This document shows positions 33,494 to 41,885 of a stretch of 64,000 nt of DNA, piece after piece. Origin of the DNA: Geobacter sp. UBA5730 (GTDB lineage Bacteria; Desulfobacterota; Desulfuromonadia; Geobacterales; Pseudopelobacteraceae). The translations under genes were made by a program, and so were the position numbers. How positions within the stretch are numbered: the first letter of the stretch is position 1; each line of letters opens with the position of its first letter. The stretch is taken from positions 1 to 64,000 of the forward strand of contig DIGE01000007.1 in the NCBI GenBank assembly GCA_002419465.1. The letters are read 5' to 3'. The notes beneath the pieces were generated by a model. It did no database searches. It was not told the DNA's origin and saw only the letters and a list, made by a program, of their open reading frames with translations.

Positions 33494-34665
33494 TGAGAAT
33501 CACCCTCAAAAAGAACGAAGACCGCCGTATCAAAGCGGGGCATCCCTGGGTGTTCAGCAATGAAATAGCACGAATTGAAGAAGCTGGTGAACCGGGCGCT
33601 GCTGCCGAACTATATGATGCGGGCGGCGGTTTTATCGGCACCGGGTATCATAACCATCATTCATTGATCGCCTGCCGTCTGGTGGCTCGCCAGCCGGTTG
33701 ATATCGACATGGTGACGTTCTTTGAAGAGCGGATCGCTGTGGCGCTGGCTCATCGGCGTGTCTGCTACCCGACCCTGGATTCCGTTCGTCTGGTGTATGG
33801 CGAGAGTGATTATCTGCCCGGCCTGGTGGTGGACAAATACGCTGACTATCTTTCGGTGCAGTTCCTGACGGCGGGTATGGAACGGCGGCGGGAGCTGATT
33901 CTGGAGGCGTTGCGTCGTTTGCTGGCCCCCAAGGGGATCATCGGCCGCAACGATGTTGCGGTGCGCAGTATGGAAGGTCTGGAGGAAGGGGTTGAGCTGC
34001 TGTACGGCGAGATTCCGGCTGCGGTCAGCATGCAGGAAAACGGCCTCAACCTTGAAGTGGACCTGTGGCACGGCCAGAAAACCGGCGGTTTTCTGGATCA
34101 GAAGGAAAATCATCTGTTGCTGCGGGATATCAGCAAGGGCAAACGGGTGCTGGACTGCTTTTGCTACAGCGGCAGTTGGGCCGCACACGCCGGCTTCTTT
34201 GGCGCCGCGGAGGTGTTGGGGCTGGATATTTCAGAGCGGGCCGTGGCACTGGCGCAGCGCAATGCAGCCTTGAACGGTTTGACCGGCCGGGTCGGCTTTG
34301 AAGCGTGTGATGCCTTTGACCGCCTGCGCTCATTGAAGCTGGAGGGACAGCAGTTCGGCGTGGTGGTGCTGGATCCGCCGGCCTTTGTAAAAAACCGCAA
34401 GCAGCTGGCCGAGGCGATCAAGGGCTATCTGACCATCAACCGTCGTGCTCTGGAGCTGCTGGAGCCGGGCGGTTACCTGATCACCTGTTCCTGTTCCTAT
34501 CACATGGGGCGCGAGCCGTTCCGTGAGATGCTGGCCAGCGCTGCTCGCCAGGCCAAGCGTGAGGTCCGTCTGGTGACCGCCCGTTCCCAGGCAGCCGATC
34601 ATCCGGTGCTGTTGTCCTTCCCGGAGTCGGAATATCTCAAGTGTGTGGTGCTGCAAGCCATCTGA
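33493..34665 (+). CDS. RlmI-type 23S rRNA (cytosine-C5) methyltransferase, PUA domain
   Basis: A 390-residue class I SAM methyltransferase. The N-terminal PUA domain is MRITLKKNEDRRIKAGHPWV. A central linker follows, then SAM motif I VLDCFCYSGSWAAHAGF (~220) and the catalytic VLDPPAFVKNRK (~297), with CSCSYHM near the end carrying the conserved catalytic-type Cys. The layout is that of RlmI/YccW, which makes m5C in 23S rRNA. A start at ATG 33493 overlaps the preceding stop; a GTG one codon upstream is possible. The gene ends before a strong bidirectional terminator. Confidence 0.9.
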   Translation: MRITLKKNEDRRIKAGHPWVFSNEIARIEEAGEPGAAAELYDAGGGFIGTGYHNHHSLIACRLVARQPVDIDMVTFFEERIAVALAHRRVCYPTLDSVRLVYGESDYLPGLVVDKYADYLSVQFLTAGMERRRELILEALRRLLAPKGIIGRNDVAVRSMEGLEEGVELLYGEIPAAVSMQENGLNLEVDLWHGQKTGGFLDQKENHLLLRDISKGKRVLDCFCYSGSWAAHAGFFGAAEVLGLDISERAVALAQRNAALNGLTGRVGFEACDAFDRLRSLKLEGQQFGVVVLDPPAFVKNRKQLAEAIKGYLTINRRALELLEPGGYLITCSCSYHMGREPFREMLASAARQAKREVRLVTARSQAADHPVLLSFPESEYLKCVVLQAI

Positions 34666-34703
34666 TTGCGGCCTTGACCAGCAACAGCAGTCACAGGGTA
34701 CAG

Positions 34704-34737
34704 AAAAGGGGACGGTTCTCTCAGCCGTCCCCTTTTT
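34704..34737. terminator. Bidirectional rho-independent terminator
   Basis: A perfect stem AAAAGGGGACGG / CCGTCCCCTTTT with a short loop. It serves the plus-strand rRNA methyltransferase and the minus-strand DUF4139 gene, whose stop lies about 20 bases away. Confidence 0.9.
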
Positions 34738-34757
34738 CTATTCTCACCGCCAACCAG

Positions 34758-36425
34758 CTAAAGGCCGGTGATTTCCTTGTCCTTGGGGTATTCAACCACG
34801 ATTTCATAGCTGAAGACCCGTTTTTCTCCTGCGGCCAGCTTCAGTTTCCAGCTAAGGGTGCCATCATCCTTCCGTTCGCCGGGCTGGATGGTGGCGTTCT
34901 CCAAGCTGACCTTGATCTCACTGTCACCGGCCAGCGGCAGTTGATCCTTGATGGTCACGGTCTGGGGTTGCTTGCGGAAGTTGTGCAGCTCAAAGGTGTG
35001 GCGGTAGCCCATCCGGTTTTTACCAAACAGGCCGGCCTCCTTGTGCTGTTTCTGCAGATCGCGTTTGACGGTCAGCTGGTCATCGTTGCCAAAGGGCAGC
35101 GAGAATTTCTCGCCGGTCGCCACCTTCTTCATACGGGCACTGCCGGTGAAGGTGTTGCCAGTGAAGATCCGAATCTGCCCCGACAGCAGCGGATAGGCTG
35201 CCCGGTTTTCAAGTTCGGCGGTCAGATAAACCCCCGGAGACAGCTTGGGAATGGTGACATATTCAGTCGCTACCGGTAGTTTCTCAATCGCAATCACACT
35301 GCTCTGCTGGCTGCCGTCGGCGGTCACATCAACCGGTTTGGGGATGGTGAAGCTGACCGAGGTGGTTTCTTCGGCAACCTGGGCGGTCTGGAAGGCGGCC
35401 GGCGCCTCCTCTTCCTCCTCGGGCGGTGCTGAGGCAACTGCCCGATCTTCGGGCAGCTCTTTTAACATCATCTTTTTGGCACGGCTTTCGGGGTAGTACC
35501 GTAAGGATGGTGCCGGGGCTGGTGGCGGTGGCCGCCAGAAGGCGATCCGCCAGGGGGTCAGCTCCGGTGGCGCTCCGCCTGCAGCAGGACGGGCCGTGGA
35601 GAGGGTCAGGCCCACATTGTTCCAGTCTTCGCCGGTCTGCTGGCGCACCTGGGCACGGAAGGTCAGTTCGGCGCTGGCCCCGTCTGGAGACAGACGCACA
35701 TCGTAGGCCGGCTCCCAGCTGGCCTTGCTGACCACTCCCGAGAGTTGCAGGGTAAAGGTGCCTTCCCTGCTGACCTCCAGGGTTGCCTCAACCGTCTTGA
35801 CCTCTTTGCGCAGCGAACCGGTCACCTCGCGCTGCTGGCGCTTGAGGGCATCGATCTTTTCTTTCAACTGTCGCTTCTCGACCTCGATATCCAGTAACTG
35901 TTCCTCGGCCTTGGCAATGCCGGAGGCCACAAAGCCGGCGGCATCCAGCAGCTCAGCCGAGGTGGGCTTGCCGATGGCCAGCTCCTTTGAAAGCCGGTCG
36001 CTCCAGGCCACCCGGATTGATTCCAGGAAGGCTTTCTGGGCATGGAGGCCCGTTTTTTTGGCATCCTGGCTGCCGATCTTGCGATCCAGCAAGCGGATTT
36101 CGGTTTCCAGTTCCCTGGCGCGTTTTTCTGCGGTTTGCTCCAGAAATTTCTTTTTTACCTCGATGCCGGCAATGGTAACCCGGGCGGTGCCGTTTCCCTC
36201 CAGTCGCACCGAATCATCCTGTAGCAGTACCGGCAGCCCCTCCAGGGCAATCACCTGGGTGCCCGGTTTCAGGTTGAGGGTGGCGCTGCGCACGGTCTGT
36301 GCCCGGTCCTGATAGACCGTGACCGCGGTGATGCGTGGTTGGAGTGCGATGCGTTGAGGGGGGGCCGCCAGCGACACCGACGGTGTCGCCAGGACGATCA
36401 GGAGCAGCAGGGGGATGATATGCAT
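34758..36425 (-). CDS. DUF4139 (MuiA-like) exported protein
   Basis: A 555-residue exported protein. The start at 36425 (MHIIPLLLLIVLATPSVSLA) follows GGAGG. It has a cleavable signal peptide, an N-terminal beta domain (ITAVTVYQDRAQTVRS), a coiled-coil middle (ELETEIRLLDRKIGSQDAKK), a Pro-rich stretch near 270-300, and the C-terminal DUF4139 beta domain. MuiA-type proteins are envelope proteins of uncertain function; the name comes from a mucoidy phenotype. The gene stands alone on the minus strand between two transcription units. Confidence 0.8.
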   Translation of the reverse strand: MHIIPLLLLIVLATPSVSLAAPPQRIALQPRITAVTVYQDRAQTVRSATLNLKPGTQVIALEGLPVLLQDDSVRLEGNGTARVTIAGIEVKKKFLEQTAEKRARELETEIRLLDRKIGSQDAKKTGLHAQKAFLESIRVAWSDRLSKELAIGKPTSAELLDAAGFVASGIAKAEEQLLDIEVEKRQLKEKIDALKRQQREVTGSLRKEVKTVEATLEVSREGTFTLQLSGVVSKASWEPAYDVRLSPDGASAELTFRAQVRQQTGEDWNNVGLTLSTARPAAGGAPPELTPWRIAFWRPPPPAPAPSLRYYPESRAKKMMLKELPEDRAVASAPPEEEEEAPAAFQTAQVAEETTSVSFTIPKPVDVTADGSQQSSVIAIEKLPVATEYVTIPKLSPGVYLTAELENRAAYPLLSGQIRIFTGNTFTGSARMKKVATGEKFSLPFGNDDQLTVKRDLQKQHKEAGLFGKNRMGYRHTFELHNFRKQPQTVTIKDQLPLAGDSEIKVSLENATIQPGERKDDGTLSWKLKLAAGEKRVFSYEIVVEYPKDKEITGL

Positions 36426-36504
36426 GGTGTGCCTCCGGTGAGTAGGACTGGAAGCAGTATAGCAAAGTTTCACTGCATTGCCAGTCGGTGTCTGGCAGGG
36501 TATC

Positions 36505-37398
36505 TCACTGTTGGGCGAGTTCGGTCAGTAGCTTCAGCAGCGCGGTTTGATCCATGGCGCAACGTTCGATCACCATCTCCTGTAGCGCGGAGGGCAGCGG
36601 GGCGCAGATAGTCAGCCGGTTGTCACTGGTGGGGTGCCGCAGGGTCGTGCGGAAGGAGTGCAGGGCGATCCCCTCCAGAGTCAACACTGGTGCGGCATCG
36701 TAGCGCTTGTCGCCCACCACCGGGTGGCCGATCATTGACAGGTGGCGACGGATCTGGTGGGTACGGCCGCTGACCGGTTCAACCAGCACAAACGAGCTGT
36801 GCTCTCCCGTCGCAAGGCTGCGGTAGCGGCTGAGCGACTCTTTGCCATCCAGCGCGGCATCAATCTCGCCTTCACCGTCAAGTCTGCCTTCCACCACGGT
36901 CAGGTAGCGCTTGTCCAGCCCCTCTTCCTTGACCTGCCTTCCCAGCATCCCGGCATTGCCGGAGCTGGTTGCCAGCAGCACCACGCCGGAGGTGCCGCGG
37001 TCCAGCCGGTTGACCGGGTAGGCCCGTAACGGATGGTTGGCCCGTTGCTCAAGCCAGGCCGAGGCGATGTCGGCCAGGTTTTCGTCCACCTCGGCCGCCG
37101 GGTGCATGGCCAGACCGGCCGGTTTGTTGACCGCCAGCAGCCGGTCATCCTGCCAGAGCAGGTCAACCGGAGGTGTCGCGCCGTTCAGAAACGTTTGTAC
37201 CGTGGCACTTTCCTTCAGACCCAGACGGTCGCCAGCGCAGAGCAGATCGTCAGGGGTTGCGGTGCCACCATTCAGAGAGCAGGCGCCGGATTTGATCAGC
37301 TTGCGGCAGTAGGCCGGCTGGGCCGCCGGCAGCAGCCGTTGCAGAAAGCTTTCCAACCGGCGGCAATGGTCCGCAGAAGTGACAGAGTAGTTGAGCAT
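36505..37398 (-). CDS. RluA-family pseudouridine synthase
   Basis: A 297-residue RluA-family enzyme that isomerises uridine in rRNA or tRNA. The N-terminal S4-type RNA-binding stretch is RRLESFLQRLLPAAQPAYCR, and the catalytic motif YPVNRLDRGTSGVVLLA contains the catalytic Asp in RLDRGTSG. The usual RTHQIRRHLSMIGHPVVGD motif follows near residue 210. RluC/RluD-type specificity cannot be decided from sequence alone. Its start is directly adjacent to the hisG stop, so it is read with hisG. Confidence 0.9.
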   Translation of the reverse strand: MLNYSVTSADHCRRLESFLQRLLPAAQPAYCRKLIKSGACSLNGGTATPDDLLCAGDRLGLKESATVQTFLNGATPPVDLLWQDDRLLAVNKPAGLAMHPAAEVDENLADIASAWLEQRANHPLRAYPVNRLDRGTSGVVLLATSSGNAGMLGRQVKEEGLDKRYLTVVEGRLDGEGEIDAALDGKESLSRYRSLATGEHSSFVLVEPVSGRTHQIRRHLSMIGHPVVGDKRYDAAPVLTLEGIALHSFRTTLRHPTSDNRLTICAPLPSALQEMVIERCAMDQTALLKLLTELAQQ

Positions 37399-38274
37399 CT
37401 AAATAATCTTGTTCAGAGGATATTCGATGATCCCCTCGGCACCCAGACGCAAAAGCTCCGGTACGATCCGGCGCACTTCCTTTTCCGGCAGGACGCTCTC
37501 GATGGATACCCAGTCGGATTTATAGAGGTGCGACACCGTGGGGGCCTTCTGGCTGGGCAGGATGTCGGTCAACAGCCCGACCTTGTCGGCCGGGGCGTTC
37601 ATCTTCAGGCCCACCATCCCTTCGGCCCTGAGGGTCGAGTTCAGCAGGGTGGCGATCTGCTCGATCTTGGCCCGTTTCCAGGGATCGTTCCAGGCGGATT
37701 TGTTCACCACCATCACCGGCACCGATTCCATCAGATCACAAACGATCCGCAGGTTGTTGGCCCGGATGGTTGAGCCGGTCTCGGTCACCTCGACAATTGC
37801 GTCGCACAGGCCGTCCACCACCTTGGCCTCGGTGGCGCCCCAGGAAAATTCCACATTGACCTGAATGTTGCGTTCGGCAAAGTAACGCTTGGTGAACTCC
37901 ACCAGTTCGGTTGAGATGGTGGCGCCCTGCAGATCCTCCGGTTTTTGGACCCTGGAATCCTGGGCCACCACCAGCACCCAGCGCACCGGGCGGCGGGAAA
38001 CCTTGGAGTAGACCATCTCACAGACCTCGACGACGTCGGAATCGTTCTCCCGAATCCAGTCGCGGCCGGCAATGCCGACATCAATCGTGCCCCGCTCCAC
38101 ATATTTGCCCATCTCCTGAGGGCGGATCAGGTGACACTTCATCTCACCGTCGTCAACGGTGGGGAAGTAGCTGCGGGATGAGATGCCGATCTGCCAACCG
38201 GCTTTTTTGAACAGCTCGACGGTGGCCTCTTCCAGGCTGCCTTTGGGGATGCCGAAGCGCAGGACAGTGCTCAT
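37399..38274 (-). CDS. hisG: ATP phosphoribosyltransferase, long form
   Basis: A 291-residue HisG, the first enzyme of histidine synthesis, joining ATP and PRPP in the cytosol. The length identifies the hexameric long form: catalytic domains run to about residue 215 (GIAGRDWIRENDSDVVEV; TELVEFTKRYF; VEVTETGSTIRANNLR). The C-terminal regulatory domain (MNAPADKVGLLTDILPSQKA) gives histidine feedback and makes HisZ unnecessary. The start overlaps the end of hisI (ATGA). Confidence 0.95.
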   Translation of the reverse strand: MSTVLRFGIPKGSLEEATVELFKKAGWQIGISSRSYFPTVDDGEMKCHLIRPQEMGKYVERGTIDVGIAGRDWIRENDSDVVEVCEMVYSKVSRRPVRWVLVVAQDSRVQKPEDLQGATISTELVEFTKRYFAERNIQVNVEFSWGATEAKVVDGLCDAIVEVTETGSTIRANNLRIVCDLMESVPVMVVNKSAWNDPWKRAKIEQIATLLNSTLRAEGMVGLKMNAPADKVGLLTDILPSQKAPTVSHLYKSDWVSIESVLPEKEVRRIVPELLRLGAEGIIEYPLNKII

Positions 38275-38648
38275 TTTTTATAGACCTCCGCAGGATCGAA
38301 CAACGGCTTGGAGTGCTCCACCCATTGGCCATTTTCCCATTTGACGTAAAAACAGCTGCGGTTGCCGGTATGGCAGGCGGCCGGGCCGTTCTGCTTAACC
38401 TTGATTACCACTGTGTCGGCGTCGCAGTCGGTCAATACCTCCATGACCTCCTGGGTATTGCCCGACTCCTCACCCTTCATCCAGTACTTGTTGCGGGTGC
38501 GGCTAAAGAACCAGGTTTTGCCGTCCTGCAAGGTCAGGTCAAGGGTCTTTTTATCCATAAAGGCCACCATCAGCACCTGACCGTTTTCGTAATCCTGGAT
38601 GACGGCCGGGATTAGTCCACCCATCTTGTCAAAATCGATCTGGATCAT
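38271..38648 (-). CDS. hisI: Phosphoribosyl-AMP cyclohydrolase
   Basis: A 125-residue stand-alone HisI, third step of histidine synthesis. The start at 38648 (MIQIDFDKMGGLIPAVIQ) follows GGAGGG. It has VAFMDKKTLDLTL, the catalytic/metal region SRTRNKYWMKGEESGNTQ and the Zn-binding DCDADTVVIKVKQNGPACH-type segment ending CHTGNRSCF. HisE is not fused. It overlaps hisG by 4 bases, so the two are coupled; the other his genes are not in the window. Confidence 0.94.
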   Translation of the reverse strand: MIQIDFDKMGGLIPAVIQDYENGQVLMVAFMDKKTLDLTLQDGKTWFFSRTRNKYWMKGEESGNTQEVMEVLTDCDADTVVIKVKQNGPAACHTGNRSCFYVKWENGQWVEHSKPLFDPAEVYKK

Positions 38649-38834
38649 GTTGTTGTTACCCTCCGGATAAATATGGTCGGGGCAGTATAGGGACTGCACC
38701 TTGAAAATGCAAGCGTGCGGCAGGCTGATTATGATTGGCCGCAGGCATAATAGCCGTTTGTTTTCGTGGTTATTTGGAGTATAAACAGCGGCAGATCAGT
38801 ACACTGTAAAAACCTTGTTTGGGACGGTTGCGCT

Positions 38835-40508
38835 ATGGCGAAAAACCTCGGTTTTGGAACCACCTTGATCCGGCTGTTGCTGGTTTCCGGCATGCTGCTT
38901 TCGCTTGCCGGGATTGTTTTTAAGCAGATACCTGAGGATGGCCTGCGTTTTTCTCTCATGGCAAACGGCATCTTTTTCCTGGCGGTCTTTGGTATCCTGG
39001 CCTCTCGCAAGCTGCCCACCAGAGTAAAGCGGCTGGGAGCTGTCATGGATCAGGCTGCCGAAGGAGATCTGACGGTGCGGGGACTTGATCTCTCGGCCGA
39101 TGAAGTCGGGATGTTGAACAGTAACTTTAATGAAATGCTGGAACGGTTGGCCGGTATGATGACCAATATCCGTACCTCAGCCGATGAACTGCGCAGTATC
39201 GGCATGACGGTCGGTTCTGTGGCCGGACAGGGAGTCGTAAGCGCCGAGTCCCAGACTCACGCCTCGGCCAGCACCAAGGACGCAGCCCTGCAGATCCGTC
39301 GTTCGGTGGAAGAGGTGGCCGCCGCAGTGGAGGGGCTTTCAGATGCGGCCATGATCAATGTCAGTTCAATCCAGCAGATGACCACCAGTACGGTTGAGAT
39401 CAATCAGCTGATGGAACACCTGGTGCAGGCTGTTGAGCGTGTCAGCGATTCGATCGACCGGATGGCCTGTGCTCAGAAGGAGATCAACAACAGCGTCAAC
39501 CGTTTGCGCGAAAACTCGTCACATGCCACCAACCTAATGGTGGAGATGGATCACTCGGTGCGCCAGATTGAACAGAACGCGCAGGCAACGGCCCACATCT
39601 CCGGTGCAGTGCTGCGGGATGCCGAACTGGGCAATGTGGCGGTTGAAACCACGATTAACGGCATGGATCAGATTCGTACATCATCCCGCACGGTTCAGCA
39701 AGCCGTTGAGAACCTTTCTGTTCATGCTGCCAGCATCGGCACCATTCTGCAGGTGATCGACGAGGTAACCGAGCAGACCAAGCTGCTGGCCCTCAACGCT
39801 TCGATTATCGCGGCCCAGGCCGGCGAACATGGCAAGGGTTTTGGCGTGGTGGCCCATGAAATCAAGGAACTGGCCCGTCGTACCACCGCATCTACCCGCG
39901 AGATAGCCGAGATCGTCAATGGTGTGAAAGACGAGACCGAACGGGCTGTATCGGCAATCCGGCTTTCCGAGCAGGCCGTGGGTGAGGGTGAGGTGTTGTC
40001 ACGGCGTTCGGGTGATGCCTTGCGCAAGATAGTGGATGGTGTCAAGACCGCCACCGACCAGGTGACTGCCATTGCCCATACCACTGAACTGCATGCCCAA
40101 CAGAGTGAACGGATGCGCTCCGCTGTAGGCGAGGTGGCTACAATGGTGGAGCAGATTGTCAGGGCCTCAGGGGAACAGACCAGCGACACCGAAGTCATCA
40201 ACCGGGCTGCTGAAAATATGCGGGAACTGGTCACGCGGGTTCATATCCAGGCACGAGCTCATAATGACGCCGGTAGTGGCGTAGCTGATTCCAGCGAAAC
40301 CATCGTCAAGATGATTGAAGGGATTCGGGAGGCCTGCCAGGTGCAGTCTGAAAGCAGTGAGCGGATTGTGCTGTCTGCCGGTGAAATGGCGGCTACTGCC
40401 ACCGGCAACCTGGAGACTACCAAGATTATGGAGGGTGCAGTCGCCGGCCTTTCCAACCAGATCAAAAATCTGGAGCGCGAGGTGGCTGGATTCAAAACCT
40501 CGATTTAG
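38835..40508 (+). CDS. Methyl-accepting chemotaxis protein without a sensory ectodomain
   Basis: About 557 residues from ATG 38835. Two transmembrane helices lie close together (about residues 11-27 and 43-59) with only ~15 residues between them, so there is no periplasmic sensor domain. A HAMP-like segment follows (about 65-115), then a long coiled-coil signalling domain with the conserved hairpin tip EQTKLLALNASIIAAQAGEH GKGFGVVA. The likely input is cytoplasmic or membrane state (redox, energy). No other che genes are adjacent. The ribosome site is weak (GGGACGG). Confidence 0.88.
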   Translation: MAKNLGFGTTLIRLLLVSGMLLSLAGIVFKQIPEDGLRFSLMANGIFFLAVFGILASRKLPTRVKRLGAVMDQAAEGDLTVRGLDLSADEVGMLNSNFNEMLERLAGMMTNIRTSADELRSIGMTVGSVAGQGVVSAESQTHASASTKDAALQIRRSVEEVAAAVEGLSDAAMINVSSIQQMTTSTVEINQLMEHLVQAVERVSDSIDRMACAQKEINNSVNRLRENSSHATNLMVEMDHSVRQIEQNAQATAHISGAVLRDAELGNVAVETTINGMDQIRTSSRTVQQAVENLSVHAASIGTILQVIDEVTEQTKLLALNASIIAAQAGEHGKGFGVVAHEIKELARRTTASTREIAEIVNGVKDETERAVSAIRLSEQAVGEGEVLSRRSGDALRKIVDGVKTATDQVTAIAHTTELHAQQSERMRSAVGEVATMVEQIVRASGEQTSDTEVINRAAENMRELVTRVHIQARAHNDAGSGVADSSETIVKMIEGIREACQVQSESSERIVLSAGEMAATATGNLETTKIMEGAVAGLSNQIKNLEREVAGFKTSI

Positions 40509-40630
40509 GGCACGCCGGAGGTTGGCCTTGGCGGATTATGCGTGAGGAGGAACATGCTCCCCGCCCGTCCGCCAACGGATCAAACAGGCTGATGACTCCT
40601 GTCCTGAAACCGAGGGCCGGAGTTTTTGTT
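40509..40630 (+). promoter_or_regulatory. Probable fluoride (crcB-type) riboswitch with terminator
   Basis: Upstream of crcB, a long stem TTGGCGGA (40528) / TCCGCCAA (40568) precedes the signature GGCTGATGACTCCTGTC (40588-40604) that marks the 3' half of fluoride riboswitches. ACTCCTGTCC then pairs with GGGCCGGAGT (9 of 10) and runs into TTTTTG, an expression-platform terminator that would be broken when the aptamer forms. The conserved 5' element GGNGAUGG was not matched with certainty. Confidence 0.6.
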
Positions 40631-40687
40631 TGTCATGGGTGGCATGGCAGCAAGACAGGTTATAGTTGATCAAGGAGAGTTAAGCGC

Positions 40688-41065
40688 ATGAAAATAGCAG
40701 CAACCATCGCCCTGTTCTGCGCCGGTGGCGGCCTTGCCCGTTACTATCTGTCCGGCTGGGTCTACGGTCTGCTGGGGCGGGCCTTCCCCTATGGCACCCT
40801 GGTGGTCAACGTCATCGGGGCCTATTGTATCGGATTGATCATGGAGCTGGGGCTTTGCAGCACCATGCTGTCCGGCAGCCTCAGAATCGGGCTGACGGTC
40901 GGGTTTTTGGGGGGGCTGACCACCTTCTCCACCTTCAGCTACGAAACCTTCAAGCTGCTGGAGGATGGCCAGTTTATCGTTGCGTTTACCAACGTGCTGG
41001 CCAGTGTGGCGGTCTGTCTGCTGTGTACCTGGCTGGGTATCGTGACCGTGCGGTCACTGGCGTGA
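40688..41065 (+). CDS. crcB: Fluoride ion channel CrcB/Fluc
   Basis: A 125-residue membrane protein with four transmembrane helices. Signature segments GGGLARYYLSG (about 13-23), TLVVNVIGAYCIG (about 38-50) and GFLGGLTTFSTFSYET (about 73-88) match the Fluc fluoride channel, including the Phe/Asn/Thr-Phe ion-pathway residues. It works as a dimer exporting fluoride across the inner membrane. AAGGAG precedes the ATG. The fluoride-riboswitch-like leader and the DUF190 gene downstream, a frequent partner of CrcB, support the call. Confidence 0.93.
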   Translation: MKIAATIALFCAGGGLARYYLSGWVYGLLGRAFPYGTLVVNVIGAYCIGLIMELGLCSTMLSGSLRIGLTVGFLGGLTTFSTFSYETFKLLEDGQFIVAFTNVLASVAVCLLCTWLGIVTVRSLA

Positions 41066-41068
41066 TAC

Positions 41069-41186
41069 CAATTCCATATCAAGGCGCTATCTTCGTTGGC
41101 ATCGTCGGTTACTCCTCGACGTAGTAACTTATACGCCTGCGTCGTAACCTCCTCGCCGCCTAGATTTCATCCTTGATCTGAAATTG
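41069..41186. repeat. 118-bp intergenic element with terminal inverted repeats
   Basis: Outer 16-base arms CAATTCCATATCAAGG (41069-41084) and CCTTGATCTGAAATTG (41171-41186) match in 14 of 16 positions, enclosing a stretch with CGACGTAGTAAC and TGCGTCGTAAC motifs. The layout is that of a MITE- or REP-type dispersed repeat; a single copy is seen in this window. It splits crcB from the DUF190 gene. Confidence 0.55.
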
Positions 41187-41208
41187 TAATAACAGGGGAG
41201 AATACATC

Positions 41209-41553
41209 ATGTCGAAGCTGACCGGTGAACAGCAATTGATGCGGATATTTATCGGTGAGAGCGACCGCCACGGCCATCGCCCGCTGTATGAGGCACTGGT
41301 GGAACTGCTGCGCAAGGAAGGCTTTGCCGGTGCCACGGTGCTGCGAGGGGTTTGCGGGTTCGGTGCTGGTCGGGTGTATCACACCCAGAAGCTCTTGGAC
41401 CTGTCCGCTGATATGCCGATTATTATTGAGGTGGTGGATAGTCAGGAGAAAATCAGCGCCATCATGCCGCAGATTGATACCATGATGGGCGGCGGCATGA
41501 TTACCTTGGAGAAGGTCACCGTGATCCGCTACTCCCATGACACCAAGCCCTGA
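41209..41553 (+). CDS. DUF190 protein (CrcB-associated)
   Basis: A 114-residue PII-like fold protein of the DUF190 family: MSKLTGEQQLMRIFIGESDR at the start, LRGVCGFGAGRVYHT (about 42-57) and IIEVVDSQEKI. DUF190 genes commonly sit beside crcB and are thought to be regulatory. It lies after crcB on the same strand, now separated by the 118-bp repeat. GGGGAGA precedes the ATG. It ends before a strong terminator. Confidence 0.9.
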   Translation: MSKLTGEQQLMRIFIGESDRHGHRPLYEALVELLRKEGFAGATVLRGVCGFGAGRVYHTQKLLDLSADMPIIIEVVDSQEKISAIMPQIDTMMGGGMITLEKVTVIRYSHDTKP

Positions 41554-41590
41554 TGGCGCCTGTGAAAATCACCACCGTAGCTGAGACGAC

Positions 41591-41622
41591 AAAAGGCTAA
41601 TCAGTTACATGATTAGCCTTTT
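41591..41622. terminator. Bidirectional terminator between DUF190 gene and tRNA-Met
   Basis: A 13-base stem AAAAGGCTAATCA / TGATTAGCCTTTT with a 6-base loop. It serves the plus-strand DUF190 gene and the minus-strand tRNA-Met. Confidence 0.9.
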
Positions 41623-41629
41623 GTGTGTT

Positions 41630-41706
41630 TGGTGGCTGCTCAGGGACTCGAACCCCGGACCTCACGCGTATGAAGCGTATGCTCTAGCCAGCTGAGCTAA
41701 GCAGCC
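41630..41706 (-). tRNA. tRNA-Met (CAT), elongator type
   Basis: A 77-base cloverleaf with encoded CCA, acceptor GGCTGCT/AGCAGCC, anticodon loop TTCATAC (CAT) and T loop TTCGAGT. First pair G-C, unlike the initiator. Modification to tRNA-Ile(CAU) cannot be excluded by sequence alone, but the acceptor stem resembles elongator Met. Confidence 0.9.
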
Positions 41707-41715
41707 ATCTGAAAA

Positions 41716-41741
41716 CGCCTCTTTGGGTGACCAAAGAGGCG
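41716..41741 (-). other. Hairpin between the two Met tRNAs
   Basis: Arms CGCCTCTTT and AAAGAGGCG (9 bases) lie just past the 3' end of tRNA-fMet on the minus strand, then GTTTTC. A processing or partial-termination hairpin within a two-tRNA transcript. Confidence 0.6.
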
Positions 41742-41750
41742 ATTGTTATT

Positions 41751-41827
<77 letters not shown>

Positions 41828-41885
41828 TCAATTGGAATACCTTTTATAGCAGGGTCGATTGAATGATGTCAATACTTTTTTGTGG

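Noticed and set aside
40509..40630. A c-di-GMP/cGAMP (GEMM) riboswitch, common in Geobacter
   Set aside because: No GEMM tetraloop-receptor and AGGGCAAACC-like motif is seen; crcB context and GCTGATGACTCC point to fluoride.
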